A stretch of DNA of 64,000 nt. It comes from JBJXGV01 sp046160485. Lineage in GTDB: Bacteria > Orphanbacterota > Orphanbacteria > JBJXGV01. The notes beneath the pieces are model-generated. The model was not told the origin of the DNA. It worked only from the letters and a program-made list of their open reading frames with translations, and ran no database searches. The position numbers and the translations under genes were made by a program. The stretch lies in the NCBI GenBank assembly GCA_046160485.1, contig JBJXGV010000028.1, positions 62,001 through 126,000 of the forward strand. Reading direction: 5' to 3'. This document shows positions 25,835 through 33,370 of this stretch, piece after piece (within the stretch, counting starts at the first letter, position 1; each line of letters opens with the position of its first letter).

Positions 25835-25840
25835 TATACT
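25835..25840 (+). promoter_or_regulatory. Possible -10 element TATACT before gmhB
   Basis: TATACT lies nine bases before the ATG at 25849, and GTGACG (25810-25815, four of six matches to TTGACA) lies 19 bases upstream of it. If active it would give a leaderless or near-leaderless gmhB transcript. If translation begins at the GTG at 25810 instead, these bases are coding. Weak evidence. Confidence 0.22.
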
Positions 25841-25848
25841 GCGGCCCG

Positions 25849-26439
25849 ATGTCATCGAGCGAACCAGGACGACGAGGAGCGGTGTTTCTCGATCGCGACG
25901 GGACGATCGCGCGCGAGGTCGGCTACATCAATCACCCCGATCGCTTTCGCATCTATCCCTTCGCGCCGCGCGCCATTCGCCTCCTGAACGAGAACGGCTT
26001 CCGCGTCTTTGTCGTGACGAATCAATCCGGAGTCGCTCGCGGCTACTTCACTCTCGATCTTCTCGCTGAAGTGCACCGGCGTCTCGAGGCGAGTATTGCG
26101 CGCGGGCGCGGGCGCATCAGTGCGATCTACGCGTGCCCGCATCTGCCGGGGAGCGGTCCTCCATGCGAGTGCCGCAAGCCCCTGCCGGGAATGCTGCATC
26201 TGGCCGAGCGCGAGCACGGCGTCGACCTTTCCGAATCGTGGGTCGTGGGCGACATGATCACGGATGTCCAGATGGCGCGTGCGGGCGGTGCGCGCGGCAT
26301 CCTCGTGCGCACGGGCTACGGCCACGGACAGATCGCGTATCAGCGCGAACGATGGCCGGTGGAGCCGGACATCATCTGCGACAACCTTCTCGACGCCGCG
26401 CGAAACATCGTCGCCGCGGCGCGCGCCGCCGCGCCGTGA
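25849..26439 (+). CDS. gmhB: D-glycero-D-manno-heptose-1,7-bisphosphate 7-phosphatase GmhB (HAD)
   Basis: GmhB removes the 7-phosphate from heptose bisphosphate on the way to ADP-heptose. The 196-residue HAD protein shows FLDRDGTIAREVGYI with the nucleophile Asp pair, the VVTNQSGVARGYF loop, a zinc-type CPHLP...PPCECRKP cluster, and VVGDMITDVQMA. All are typical of GmhB. The ATG at 25849 is chosen; a GTG at 25810 would overlap the waaF stop by four bases and add 13 residues, so the start is uncertain. The next genes are the heptose kinase and adenylyltransferase. Confidence 0.93.
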   Translation: MSSSEPGRRGAVFLDRDGTIAREVGYINHPDRFRIYPFAPRAIRLLNENGFRVFVVTNQSGVARGYFTLDLLAEVHRRLEASIARGRGRISAIYACPHLPGSGPPCECRKPLPGMLHLAEREHGVDLSESWVVGDMITDVQMARAGGARGILVRTGYGHGQIAYQRERWPVEPDIICDNLLDAARNIVAAARAAAP

Positions 26440-26449
26440 GGCGCCGCGC

Positions 26450-27499
26450 GTGACGATGCCGTCCGTGCACGATCCGACGCGGCTGCTCGAACTCCTTCAT
26501 GCGTGGCGCGGCAAGAAGATCGTCGTCGCCGGCGACTTCGTTCTCGATTGTTATGTGTTCGGCCGTCCCGCGCGCCTTTCGCGAGAAGCTCCCGTCGTGG
26601 TCTTGGAGCACGACGGCGAGGATGTCACTCCGGGCGGCGCGGGCAACGCCACACGCAACGTCGAGGCGCTCGGGGGGACGCCGCTTCCCGTCGGAGTCGT
26701 CGGTGACGACGCCAACGGCGAGCGCCTCGTCGCATCGCTTTCGTCCGCGGGCATCGACACGTCCGGCCTCCTGCGCGTTCGCGGTCGCGCGACGACCGCG
26801 AAGACGCGAATCCTCGCCGGCGGAATTCATTCTTCGAAGCAGCAGATCCTCCGCATCGATCGAGGCGGGCGCGCGGCCCTCGATGCGGCGACGAACGCAA
26901 CCCTCGTGGGGGTCGCACTCGATCGGCTTCGCGTCGCCGACGCGGTTCTGTTTTCCGACTACGGGTACGGCGCGCTCTTTCCGGAAGTTCGCGACCCGCT
27001 TCTCGCCGCGGCGTGCGCGCGCGCGTTGCCGAGTTGCGCGGATTCGCGTTTCGATCTCGCGGGATACTCGGGGGTGTGGATCGCCACGCCGAACGAGGAG
27101 GAAGCCGTCGAGGCGACGGGCGCACGCGGCCCCGCCGGCGCAGACGAGTCCGGCGATCCGGAGGCGGCGCTTCTGGCCCGGCTTGGCGCGCGTGCGCTGC
27201 TCATCACACGCGGCAGTCGCGGCATGCGTTTGCTCCTTGCGGACGGTGATCGCCTCGACATCCCCGTGATCGGTCCGGACGAGGTGGCCGATGTCACCGG
27301 CGCCGGCGACACGGTCGCGAGCGCCGTGACGCTCGGGCTCTCCGCGGGCGGCGACCCGCGCGACGCAGCGCGCCTTGCCAACGCGGCGGCGAGCGTTGTG
27401 GTCATGAAGCGCGGCGCCGCGACGGCGACGCCGAACGAAGTGCATCGCGCGCTCGGCGCCGCGCGCGTTCCGAGCGAGGGCGTCAATGCCCCGTCTTGA
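26450..27499 (+). CDS. hldA: D-glycero-beta-D-manno-heptose-7-phosphate kinase (HldE N-terminal type)
   Basis: This PfkB/ribokinase-family kinase phosphorylates heptose 7-phosphate at C1. The roughly 349-residue product has KIVVAGDFVLDCYVFG, TPGGAGNATRNVEALGG and DSRFDLAGYSG, a segment specific to heptose kinases. The catalytic DVTGAGDTVASAV near the C-terminus is also present. In E. coli this is the first half of bifunctional HldE; here kinase and adenylyltransferase are separate genes overlapping by 14 bases. The start is the GTG at 26450, or the ATG six bases later. Confidence 0.93.
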   Translation: MTMPSVHDPTRLLELLHAWRGKKIVVAGDFVLDCYVFGRPARLSREAPVVVLEHDGEDVTPGGAGNATRNVEALGGTPLPVGVVGDDANGERLVASLSSAGIDTSGLLRVRGRATTAKTRILAGGIHSSKQQILRIDRGGRAALDAATNATLVGVALDRLRVADAVLFSDYGYGALFPEVRDPLLAAACARALPSCADSRFDLAGYSGVWIATPNEEEAVEATGARGPAGADESGDPEAALLARLGARALLITRGSRGMRLLLADGDRLDIPVIGPDEVADVTGAGDTVASAVTLGLSAGGDPRDAARLANAAASVVVMKRGAATATPNEVHRALGAARVPSEGVNAPS

Positions 27500-27965
27500 T
27501 GAGATTGCGCGAACTCTCGCTCGCGTGCGCGGGGGAAAGCGTGTCGTCCTCGCGAACGGAGGTTTCGAAATCCTTCACGTCGGGCATGTTCGTTATCTCG
27601 AAGCGGCGCGACGCGAGGGGGACCTGCTCGTGGTCGCCGTGAACGACGATCGCTCCCTGCGTATCCTCAAGGGCGCCGGACGCCCCGTCGTCGCCGAGGC
27701 GGAGCGGCTGCGGCTCGTCGCCGGGATCTCCGCCGTCGACATCGCATTTCTCTTCGAGGGGAACGACGTTCGCGGCGTCCTGCGGGCGCTCCGTCCAGAC
27801 GTTCACGCGAAGGGAACGGACTACACAGAAGAGACGGTTCCGGAGCGAGAGACTTCGCGCGAGGTCGGCGCGATCACGCGCATCGTCGGCGACGCGAAGT
27901 CTCATGCGACACGCGATCTCATAGCACGTATCGCCTCGCTCGCGAGTTCTCCGCCCGCCGCCTGA
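27486..27965 (+). CDS. hldC: D-glycero-beta-D-manno-heptose-1-phosphate adenylyltransferase (HldE C-terminal type)
   Basis: This cytidylyltransferase-fold enzyme transfers AMP to heptose 1-phosphate to make ADP-heptose. The 159-residue product carries the nucleotide-binding NGGFEILHVGHVRYL (HxGH motif near residue 32-35), HAKGTDYTEETVPE and GDAKSHATRDLI, which match the C-terminal half of HldE. Size is right for a stand-alone enzyme. The epimerase HldD and isomerase GmhA are not in the window. It shares one base with the next gene. Confidence 0.93.
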   Translation: MPRLDEIARTLARVRGGKRVVLANGGFEILHVGHVRYLEAARREGDLLVVAVNDDRSLRILKGAGRPVVAEAERLRLVAGISAVDIAFLFEGNDVRGVLRALRPDVHAKGTDYTEETVPERETSREVGAITRIVGDAKSHATRDLIARIASLASSPPAA

Positions 27966-28750
27966 TGCTGCACGACCTCACGGTTGTCATCCCGACGCGC
28001 AACGCGGCGCGGTTTCTCCCCGCATGCCTCGCGGAGATTCGCGATTTCGCGCCCACGATCGTGGTCGATGGCGAGAGTGAAGACCAAACGCGCACGATCG
28101 CCGCGACGTTTGGCGCGCGTGTACTCCTCTCGCGTGAGCGATCGCCCGCACGCCAGCGCAACGAGGGGATCGCCGCTGCCGACACACGATGGGTTCTCTG
28201 CGTCGACGCCGACGAACATGTTGGCTCCGCGCTTCGCGATGAGATTGCTCGCGCGATCGGTGCGTCCCAGCCGCACGCCGGGTTTTTCATTCGACGCGCG
28301 ACGTGGTACCTCGGCAGGCGGATTCGCCACTCCGGCTGGCGCGAGGATCGCGTGCTCCGCCTTTTTCGCCGGGACGCGGGGCGGTGGCAAGACGAGGTCG
28401 TCCACGAGAAGCTCGCTCTCGATGGCAGCGCCGGCGTTCTCGATAGCGTCATGGATCATCACAGCTACGAGACGCTGGGCGACGTGCTCGAGAAACTCGA
28501 CCGCTACTCGACGTGGGGCGCTCAGGAGATTTTGCGGAAGAAGCGCCGCGCGGGAGCGATCGAGGTCGTCGTCAATCCGCCTGCGCGTTTCATCAAGACA
28601 TACTTCCTTAAGCGCGGGTTTCTCGATGGGAAACACGGGATCGCTCTTGCTTCGTTCTCCGCGTACGGCGTTTTTCTGCGATACGCGAAGGCTTGGGAAA
28701 TGCGCCGGTGCGCTCGCGCCGCCGGCGCGCGCACCGAGTGGGGCGCATGA
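27965..28750 (+). CDS. WaaE/KdtX-like GT2 glycosyltransferase
   Basis: This 261-residue GT2 protein resembles WaaE-type core glucosyltransferases. The N-terminal nucleotide-binding fold is LTVVIPTRNAARFL, the donor aspartates are in VVDGESEDQT (33-42), and VLCVDADEHV (78-87) holds the DxD metal site. The C-terminal segment NPPARFIKTYFLKRGFLDGKHG is characteristic of this subfamily. It probably adds a hexose to the inner core. Two genes downstream lies a sequence-related protein whose catalytic residues are lost (29867-30604). Confidence 0.88.
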   Translation: MLHDLTVVIPTRNAARFLPACLAEIRDFAPTIVVDGESEDQTRTIAATFGARVLLSRERSPARQRNEGIAAADTRWVLCVDADEHVGSALRDEIARAIGASQPHAGFFIRRATWYLGRRIRHSGWREDRVLRLFRRDAGRWQDEVVHEKLALDGSAGVLDSVMDHHSYETLGDVLEKLDRYSTWGAQEILRKKRRAGAIEVVVNPPARFIKTYFLKRGFLDGKHGIALASFSAYGVFLRYAKAWEMRRCARAAGARTEWGA

Positions 28751-29877
28751 CGCGCGCGGGCGGGCCGCTTCGACTCTTGCAGGTGAACACGACTCCCGGG
28801 TGGCGCGGCGGCGAAGGGCAAACCTATTTCTTGTGCCGCGGGCTCGTCGAGCGCGGCCACGACGTCTTGCTCGCGGCGGCGCCGAAAGACGAGTTGTTCC
28901 GCCGCGCGTCGCAGGCCGGTGTCGCCGCGCGCGGTGTACGCATACGCGGTGACGGCGACGTGTTCGGCATCGCCGCCCTCGGTGCGATCGTAGCCGGGTT
29001 TCGGCCGCACCTGATCCATTTGCACACATCACGAGCGCACGCTGCGGGGTGGACCCTCTCCTTCGCGTTTCCGCGGATACCGCTCGTCGTCTCGCGGCGC
29101 GTCGACTTCGCGCCGGCGCGCGACGCGCTGACGCGAAGCAAGTACATGTCGCGCGTGGCGCGTTACATCGCGGTGTCGGATCGCGTCGCGGAAGTACTCG
29201 CGGAGAGCGGTGTCGACCGTCGCAGGATTCGCCGCGTCTACAGCGGCGTTCCTCCGCGCGCGCGAACGAGCACATCCGCGCGGGACGCGTTGCGCGCAAG
29301 CCTTGGGCTCGCGCCAGACTCGATCGCGATCGGAACCGTCGGCGCGCTCGCGGAGCACAAGGATCCGATGACGCTTCTCGCCGCTTTCGCGAGGGTTCGC
29401 TCGCGGCACGCGCGCGCACGCCTGCTCTTTTTCGGCGACGGCGAGCTTCGCGAGGGGCTGCTTCGCGAGGCGGCGCGCACTGGGCTCGCGGACTCGGTCA
29501 TCCTCGCCGGGTTTCGGGACGACCCGCTCGATTGCATTTCCGCGCTCGATATCTTCGTCGCGCCATCGTATCTGGAGGGGCTCAACACGTCGCTCCTCGA
29601 TGCGATGTCCCTCGAGTTGCCGATCGTGGCGGCGCGCGCGGGGGGTATGCCTGAACTCGTTTCGGACGCGGAGACGGGACTCCTCGCGACGGCACGCGAC
29701 GCGGCTTCCATCGCCGATGCGATTGAGCGGCTCATGCTCGACGCCGCACTGGCCGCACGGCTCGCCGCGGCTGCGAAGTCTCGCGCGGCGGCATTCTCCG
29801 AGACGCGGATGATCGACGAGACTCTCGATGTTTACGAGGAAGTCCTCGCGGAAAAGGAACGCGACGATGCCGGCTAA
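28747..29877 (+). CDS. GT4 glycosyltransferase
   Basis: This 376-residue GT4 (GT-B fold) enzyme begins LRLLQVNTTPGWRGGEGQTYFL, whose Gly-Gly-rich loop binds the acceptor side. The C-terminal donor site is APSYLEGLNTSLLDAMSLELPIVA, with the E-x7-E pattern. It belongs to the LPS core block by position and overlaps both neighbours (4 and 11 bases). The ATG at 28747 is preferred to an extension to 28693 inside the GT2 gene. Sugar and linkage are unknown. Confidence 0.87.
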   Translation: MTRAGGPLRLLQVNTTPGWRGGEGQTYFLCRGLVERGHDVLLAAAPKDELFRRASQAGVAARGVRIRGDGDVFGIAALGAIVAGFRPHLIHLHTSRAHAAGWTLSFAFPRIPLVVSRRVDFAPARDALTRSKYMSRVARYIAVSDRVAEVLAESGVDRRRIRRVYSGVPPRARTSTSARDALRASLGLAPDSIAIGTVGALAEHKDPMTLLAAFARVRSRHARARLLFFGDGELREGLLREAARTGLADSVILAGFRDDPLDCISALDIFVAPSYLEGLNTSLLDAMSLELPIVAARAGGMPELVSDAETGLLATARDAASIADAIERLMLDAALAARLAAAAKSRAAAFSETRMIDETLDVYEEVLAEKERDDAG

Positions 29878-30604
29878 AGCAGGGCGGCGGCAGATCGCTC
29901 TTCTCGTCTTGGCGGAGGAAGGGGTCGACCCGGGCGCCGCGTTTCTTTCCGCCGCGGCATGCGCGCCGCGTTACTATGCGTTGATTCGCGACGAGCCGGG
30001 AACCGCGGACGACCATCGCGGGGTTCTACCGGACGACGTCGCGATCATCCTGGCGAGGCGCGTCGAGGCGGCGATATCCGACGTCGTCGACAACCGTGGA
30101 GAAAGCGCTGTGCTCATCATGAATGCGGGGGAGCGTGTGAGGTCTTTCGATGACATGAGTGCGCCGTCGCGCCCAGCGCGCGTGCGCGAATCCGGCGCGA
30201 CGGAACGAGATGTCCGGCAGGTGCCATTGCGAATCGACATGGCCGGCTCCGCGGTTGAACGCGCGCGGTGGTTCCCGGGGCGCGAGCCGCGCATCGTCGC
30301 TACGGCCGCGCACGATTCGCCGCTTCCCTTCGTGACGCTCTCGCGGCACGGCAATGGAATCGGCGATCTATTTCGTTCGCTGACCGACGCCGCAACGCGC
30401 GACCCGGTTCCGAAGGACGCGGTTTCGACGCGTCGATTTCTCTGCACACCCGCGCTCCACGCGGCGCGCGTCTATTTTTCGGGCGCATGGCGCTCGGGTT
30501 TTCACGGGTTTCTTTTCGCGTCGCTCCACGGACTTTTCTGGCTGATCGTGCTGACACGCACGTGGCTACGAGACGAAAACCCCACGAGGAGTGCCACAGG
30601 ATGA
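29867..30604 (+). CDS. Degenerate GT2-like protein (probable pseudoenzyme)
   Basis: This 245-residue protein has no obvious catalytic motif, but it can be aligned along its length with the GT2 two genes upstream. The segment AVLIMNAGERV (81-91) sits exactly where the GT2 has VLCVDADEHV, so the DxD metal site has become NAG. ALIRDEPGTADD (38-49) replaces VVDGESEDQT. The C-terminal ARVYFSGAWRSGFHGFLFASL parallels the GT2's IKTYFLKRGFLDGKHGIALAS. It therefore looks like a duplicated, catalytically dead glycosyltransferase kept in frame in the operon. The ATG at 29867 overlaps the GT4 gene by 11 bases. Role unknown; a scaffold or regulator of the active GT2 is possible. Confidence 0.65.
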   Translation: MPAKAGRRQIALLVLAEEGVDPGAAFLSAAACAPRYYALIRDEPGTADDHRGVLPDDVAIILARRVEAAISDVVDNRGESAVLIMNAGERVRSFDDMSAPSRPARVRESGATERDVRQVPLRIDMAGSAVERARWFPGREPRIVATAAHDSPLPFVTLSRHGNGIGDLFRSLTDAATRDPVPKDAVSTRRFLCTPALHAARVYFSGAWRSGFHGFLFASLHGLFWLIVLTRTWLRDENPTRSATG

Positions 30605-31416
30605 GCCATTGCACGGGCCATTTCGTTCTGTTCGTAGCGGTCGCGTCGTTCGCACTCGCGGGCCGGGTTGCGGGCGCGGATACGACCACGATGCTCGCGC
30701 TCGACGATCCGCGCTTCGCCGTCCCTGAGTATGAGCGCCTGCGCTTCTCGATCGAGTTCGGAGTGATCAAAGCCGGCACCGCCACGATGGAATCGCACCA
30801 GCACCGTGGCGCCTCGGGCGAAAGCCTCGTTGTTTTCACGTCGCGCGCCCGCTCGAGTAGTTTCTTTACGCGCTTCTATCCGGTGGACGACGTCGTCACG
30901 AGCACCGTCGAAGCGCGCAGCCTGCTTCCGATCCGATTCGAGAAGCGCCTCTCCGAGGGGAACTACCGCGCCAACGAAGCGATGACGTTCGATCGGGCCG
31001 CGAATCGCGTCACGTACGCCAACGGGGAGACGGTCTCCGCGCCCGATTTCGCGCGCGATGTCCTCTCGGCCTTCTACGATGTACGACGGCATCTGCTCGT
31101 TCCGGGTTCATCGTTCGGATTCGTAAATCACGCGAACAAGAAGACGAGCCTCATCGAGGTAAAAGTCATCGGACGCGAAGTCCTCGATACGCGCATTGGC
31201 CGTTTTCACTGCATTAAAGTGCAGCCGGTTCTCGCGCGCGGAGGTCTCTTCAAGAACGAAGGGCGAATCTGGGTCTGGTTCACCGACGACGCGATGAGGA
31301 TCCCCGTGAAAATGGAGAGCAAGCTTGCGTTCGGAGCGATTACAGCGGAGATCGAGAAAGTAGAGCGCCCCGAATTGCGCCTCGACGCCAAGACCCAGAA
31401 GAGGGCGCGGCGATGA
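30601..31416 (+). CDS. DUF3108-type secreted protein
   Basis: This 271-residue protein has a signal peptide (HFVLFVAVASFALAGRVAGA, cleavage near residue 26) and a DUF3108-like domain. RLRFSIEFGVIKAGTATME is the usual opening of this beta-rich fold. Conserved parts further on are FFTRFYPVDDVVTSTVE, IKVQPVLARGGLFKNEGRIWVWFTDD and RIPVKMESKLAFGAITAEI. DUF3108 proteins occur in the periplasm or outer membrane of many Gram-negatives; their role is not established. It overlaps both neighbours by four bases, so it probably belongs to envelope assembly. Confidence 0.82.
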   Translation: MSHCTGHFVLFVAVASFALAGRVAGADTTTMLALDDPRFAVPEYERLRFSIEFGVIKAGTATMESHQHRGASGESLVVFTSRARSSSFFTRFYPVDDVVTSTVEARSLLPIRFEKRLSEGNYRANEAMTFDRAANRVTYANGETVSAPDFARDVLSAFYDVRRHLLVPGSSFGFVNHANKKTSLIEVKVIGREVLDTRIGRFHCIKVQPVLARGGLFKNEGRIWVWFTDDAMRIPVKMESKLAFGAITAEIEKVERPELRLDAKTQKRARR

Positions 31417-32429
31417 CGCCGTTCTCCAAGCGGCCGCGCGTTTCGTTCGCGAAGATCAAGACGATTCCGCGTCGTGCGCGCACGTGGAAGGTTCAACGGA
31501 AGCACTTCGGAGCCGCGCCGCTGCCCGGCGCGACGGTAGCGGAACTTCTCGACACGCTGCCTGGCGTCCTCGCCGCCGATGACCTGCGTGCGACGATCGC
31601 CGCGTTGGCGAACGCGCAGCGGCGCCGGCGGCCGGTCCTCGCCCTTGTCGGCGCGCACGTGATCAAGTGCGGACTCACGCCGATTCTCTGTGACCTCCTC
31701 AGGCGGCGCGTCATCACCGCGATCGCGATGAACGGCGCCGGCGCCATCCATGATTTCGAGCTCGCTCGCTGGGGCGCGACCTCGGAAAACGTGGACGAGA
31801 CGCTCGTCGAGGGGACCTTCGGCCTCGTCGATGAGACCGGGCGCGAAATGAACGCACTTTTCGCCGACGGGTTCGCGCGATCGCTCGGCATGGGCGAAAC
31901 GCTCGGAGAGGGGCTCGTCGCGCGTAACGCGCGCTACGCATCCGAGAGTTTGCTTGCGACGGCGTACGCCGAAGGGATTCCCGCAACCGTCCATGTCGCT
32001 CTCGGTACGGATGTCATTCATCAACATCCGACGGCGCGCGGCGATGTCATCGGCGCCCTCACGATGGAAGACTTCCGTCTGCTGGCCGGGGTGGTTTCCA
32101 CGCTTGCCTCCGGCAGCGTCGTTCTCAACCTGGGCTCCGCGGTGGTGCTTCCCGAGGTCTTCTTGAAGTGCGTTTCGTCTGCGCGGAATCTCGGGTTCGC
32201 GGTGAGCGGGTTCACGGCCGTGAACGTCGACATGATTCAGCACTACCGTCCGCGCGAGAACGTCTTGAGGCGGCCGACGATCGGCGGCGGTCGTGCAATC
32301 GCACTGACGGGGCACCACGAAATCATGATCCCGCTTCTCGCCGCCGGCGTAATCGATAAAATCGCGACGCTTCCGGAGAAAACACGCGCTCGGCGCAAAG
32401 GAAAATCTCCCGCGAAGCGCGCCCCATAA
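31413..32429 (+). CDS. Deoxyhypusine-synthase-like protein of unknown function
   Basis: This 338-residue protein resembles the Rossmann-type fold of the deoxyhypusine synthase family. LVGAHVIKCGLTPILCDLLRR, then AIAMNGAGAIHDFELA, matches the family's gamv-p-GL...STGAN-x-x-HD pattern. Later parts are LLATAYAEGIPATVHVALGTD and LNLGSAVVLPEVF. The WGK motif that holds the catalytic lysine in true deoxyhypusine synthase is not seen; that region reads GRAIALTGHHEIMIPLL. So a different reaction is likely. Bacteria lack eIF5A, and relatives make homospermidine or remain uncharacterised. It ends the LPS block with basic lysine-rich termini. Confidence 0.5.
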   Translation: MTPFSKRPRVSFAKIKTIPRRARTWKVQRKHFGAAPLPGATVAELLDTLPGVLAADDLRATIAALANAQRRRRPVLALVGAHVIKCGLTPILCDLLRRRVITAIAMNGAGAIHDFELARWGATSENVDETLVEGTFGLVDETGREMNALFADGFARSLGMGETLGEGLVARNARYASESLLATAYAEGIPATVHVALGTDVIHQHPTARGDVIGALTMEDFRLLAGVVSTLASGSVVLNLGSAVVLPEVFLKCVSSARNLGFAVSGFTAVNVDMIQHYRPRENVLRRPTIGGGRAIALTGHHEIMIPLLAAGVIDKIATLPEKTRARRKGKSPAKRAP

Positions 32430-32686
32430 GATGGCGATTGACCGGCGGAAAAGCCTTGTGCTACGCTGCGTTAAACCAAATCACGGGCGATGCGAAATCG
32501 TCGCGGTCGAGCCGAGGGAGGAAAAGAGAGCGAATCTTGCTAAGGACCTGAAAGTCATCCTGGACGCGCAACTAGCCGAAACAATTGACATCGATGGAGC
32601 CTTCCGGTTTGCGTGTGTTTCTGCCGGGAAGTGAAGGCTCGCACGGTTTACGAACTCCACCAGGTGTCAGGACCTTGGCCACACTC
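32430..32686 (+). other. Leader region of the exopolysaccharide cluster
   Basis: This 257-base stretch separates the LPS core block from the polysaccharide cluster and is less GC-rich than its surroundings. It contains a candidate promoter (32438-32467), then about 220 bases without a convincing gene. A 67-codon open frame (32431-32634) overlaps the promoter and resembles nothing known. A TTGACA at 32585-32590 has no fitting -10. A long untranslated leader is the simplest reading. Confidence 0.5.
32438..32467 (+). promoter_or_regulatory. Candidate sigma70 promoter of the exopolysaccharide cluster
   Basis: TTGACC (32438-32443) and TACGCT (32462-32467) are 18 bases apart. The -10 is preceded by TGC, giving an extended -10 (TG at 32459-32460). 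It lies just after the stop of the last LPS-block gene and about 220 bases before the first sugar transferase, where a cluster promoter is expected. Confidence 0.42.
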
Positions 32687-33370
32687 ATGGAACGCACAAC
32701 TCATTTGCCGAAATCCGCGGACGCGGCGTCCAATCCGCTGCCCCCTGAGCCTATCGTCACACCCGCGCCGCTTTATCTGTTTTTCAAGCGCACATTCGAC
32801 CTGCTCTTCGCCGGTGGCGGCCTGCTCTTCCTCTCACCGCTGTTTATCCTCATCGCGGTGCTGATTCGCCTCGAGTCCGACGGTCCGATCATCTTCCGCC
32901 AAACACGCATCGGCCGCGGAGGAAAACCCTTCACGTTCTTCAAGTTCCGGTCGATGTTTACAGGGGCCGACTTACTCAAGCCCACGCTTCTTGCGCTCAA
33001 CGAAGCGGACTTTCCGCTCTTTAAGATTCGTAACGACCCGCGCGTGACACGTGTCGGGCGTATTCTGAGGAAGACGAGTTTCGACGAGTTGCCGCAGCTT
33101 TGGAACGTCGTGCGCGGCGACATGACCCTGATCGGGCCTCGGCCGCACTTGCCGGAAGAGGTCGAGCATTACACCGAGCGGCAGAAAATGAGGCTCGCGG
33201 TCGAACCGGGCATCACGTGCATGTGGCAAGTGAGTCACCGGGTCGGCGAGGACTTCGAGCAATGGATCGAAATGGACATCGAATACATTCGGAGGCGCTC
33301 TTGGAAGACGGATCTCTTGGTTCTCTGGAAGACATTTCTCGTCGTATTCAGTCTCGACCGCGCGTACTGA
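32687..33370 (+). CDS. Initiating sugar-phosphate transferase (bacterial sugar transferase family)
   Basis: This enzyme transfers a sugar 1-phosphate from its nucleotide to undecaprenyl phosphate, the first step of polysaccharide repeat synthesis. The 227-residue product has one membrane hairpin (LLFAGGGLLFLSPLFILIAVLI) and the catalytic domain with FRQTRIG, FTFFKFRSM, RKTSFDELPQLWNVV and LIGPRPHLP. The end is EPGITCMWQVSHR, where the family usually has a Gly before the final Arg. It is the short, single-domain form. The start is unsure: ATG at 32687 has no clear ribosome site, and an in-frame TTG (32585) or ATG (32594) would add about 31-34 residues. It overlaps the next gene by 70 bases. 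Confidence 0.88.
   Translation: MERTTHLPKSADAASNPLPPEPIVTPAPLYLFFKRTFDLLFAGGGLLFLSPLFILIAVLIRLESDGPIIFRQTRIGRGGKPFTFFKFRSMFTGADLLKPTLLALNEADFPLFKIRNDPRVTRVGRILRKTSFDELPQLWNVVRGDMTLIGPRPHLPEEVEHYTERQKMRLAVEPGITCMWQVSHRVGEDFEQWIEMDIEYIRRRSWKTDLLVLWKTFLVVFSLDRAY

Noticed and set aside
32585..32590. TTGACA as a second promoter of the polysaccharide cluster
   Set aside because: No -10-like hexamer lies 16-19 bases downstream; the sequence there is GGTTTGCGTGTG.
32431..32634. 67-codon open frame in the leader before the sugar transferase
   Set aside because: It overlaps the candidate promoter, has no ribosome site and resembles no family. The C-terminal part overlaps the possible extended start of the sugar transferase.
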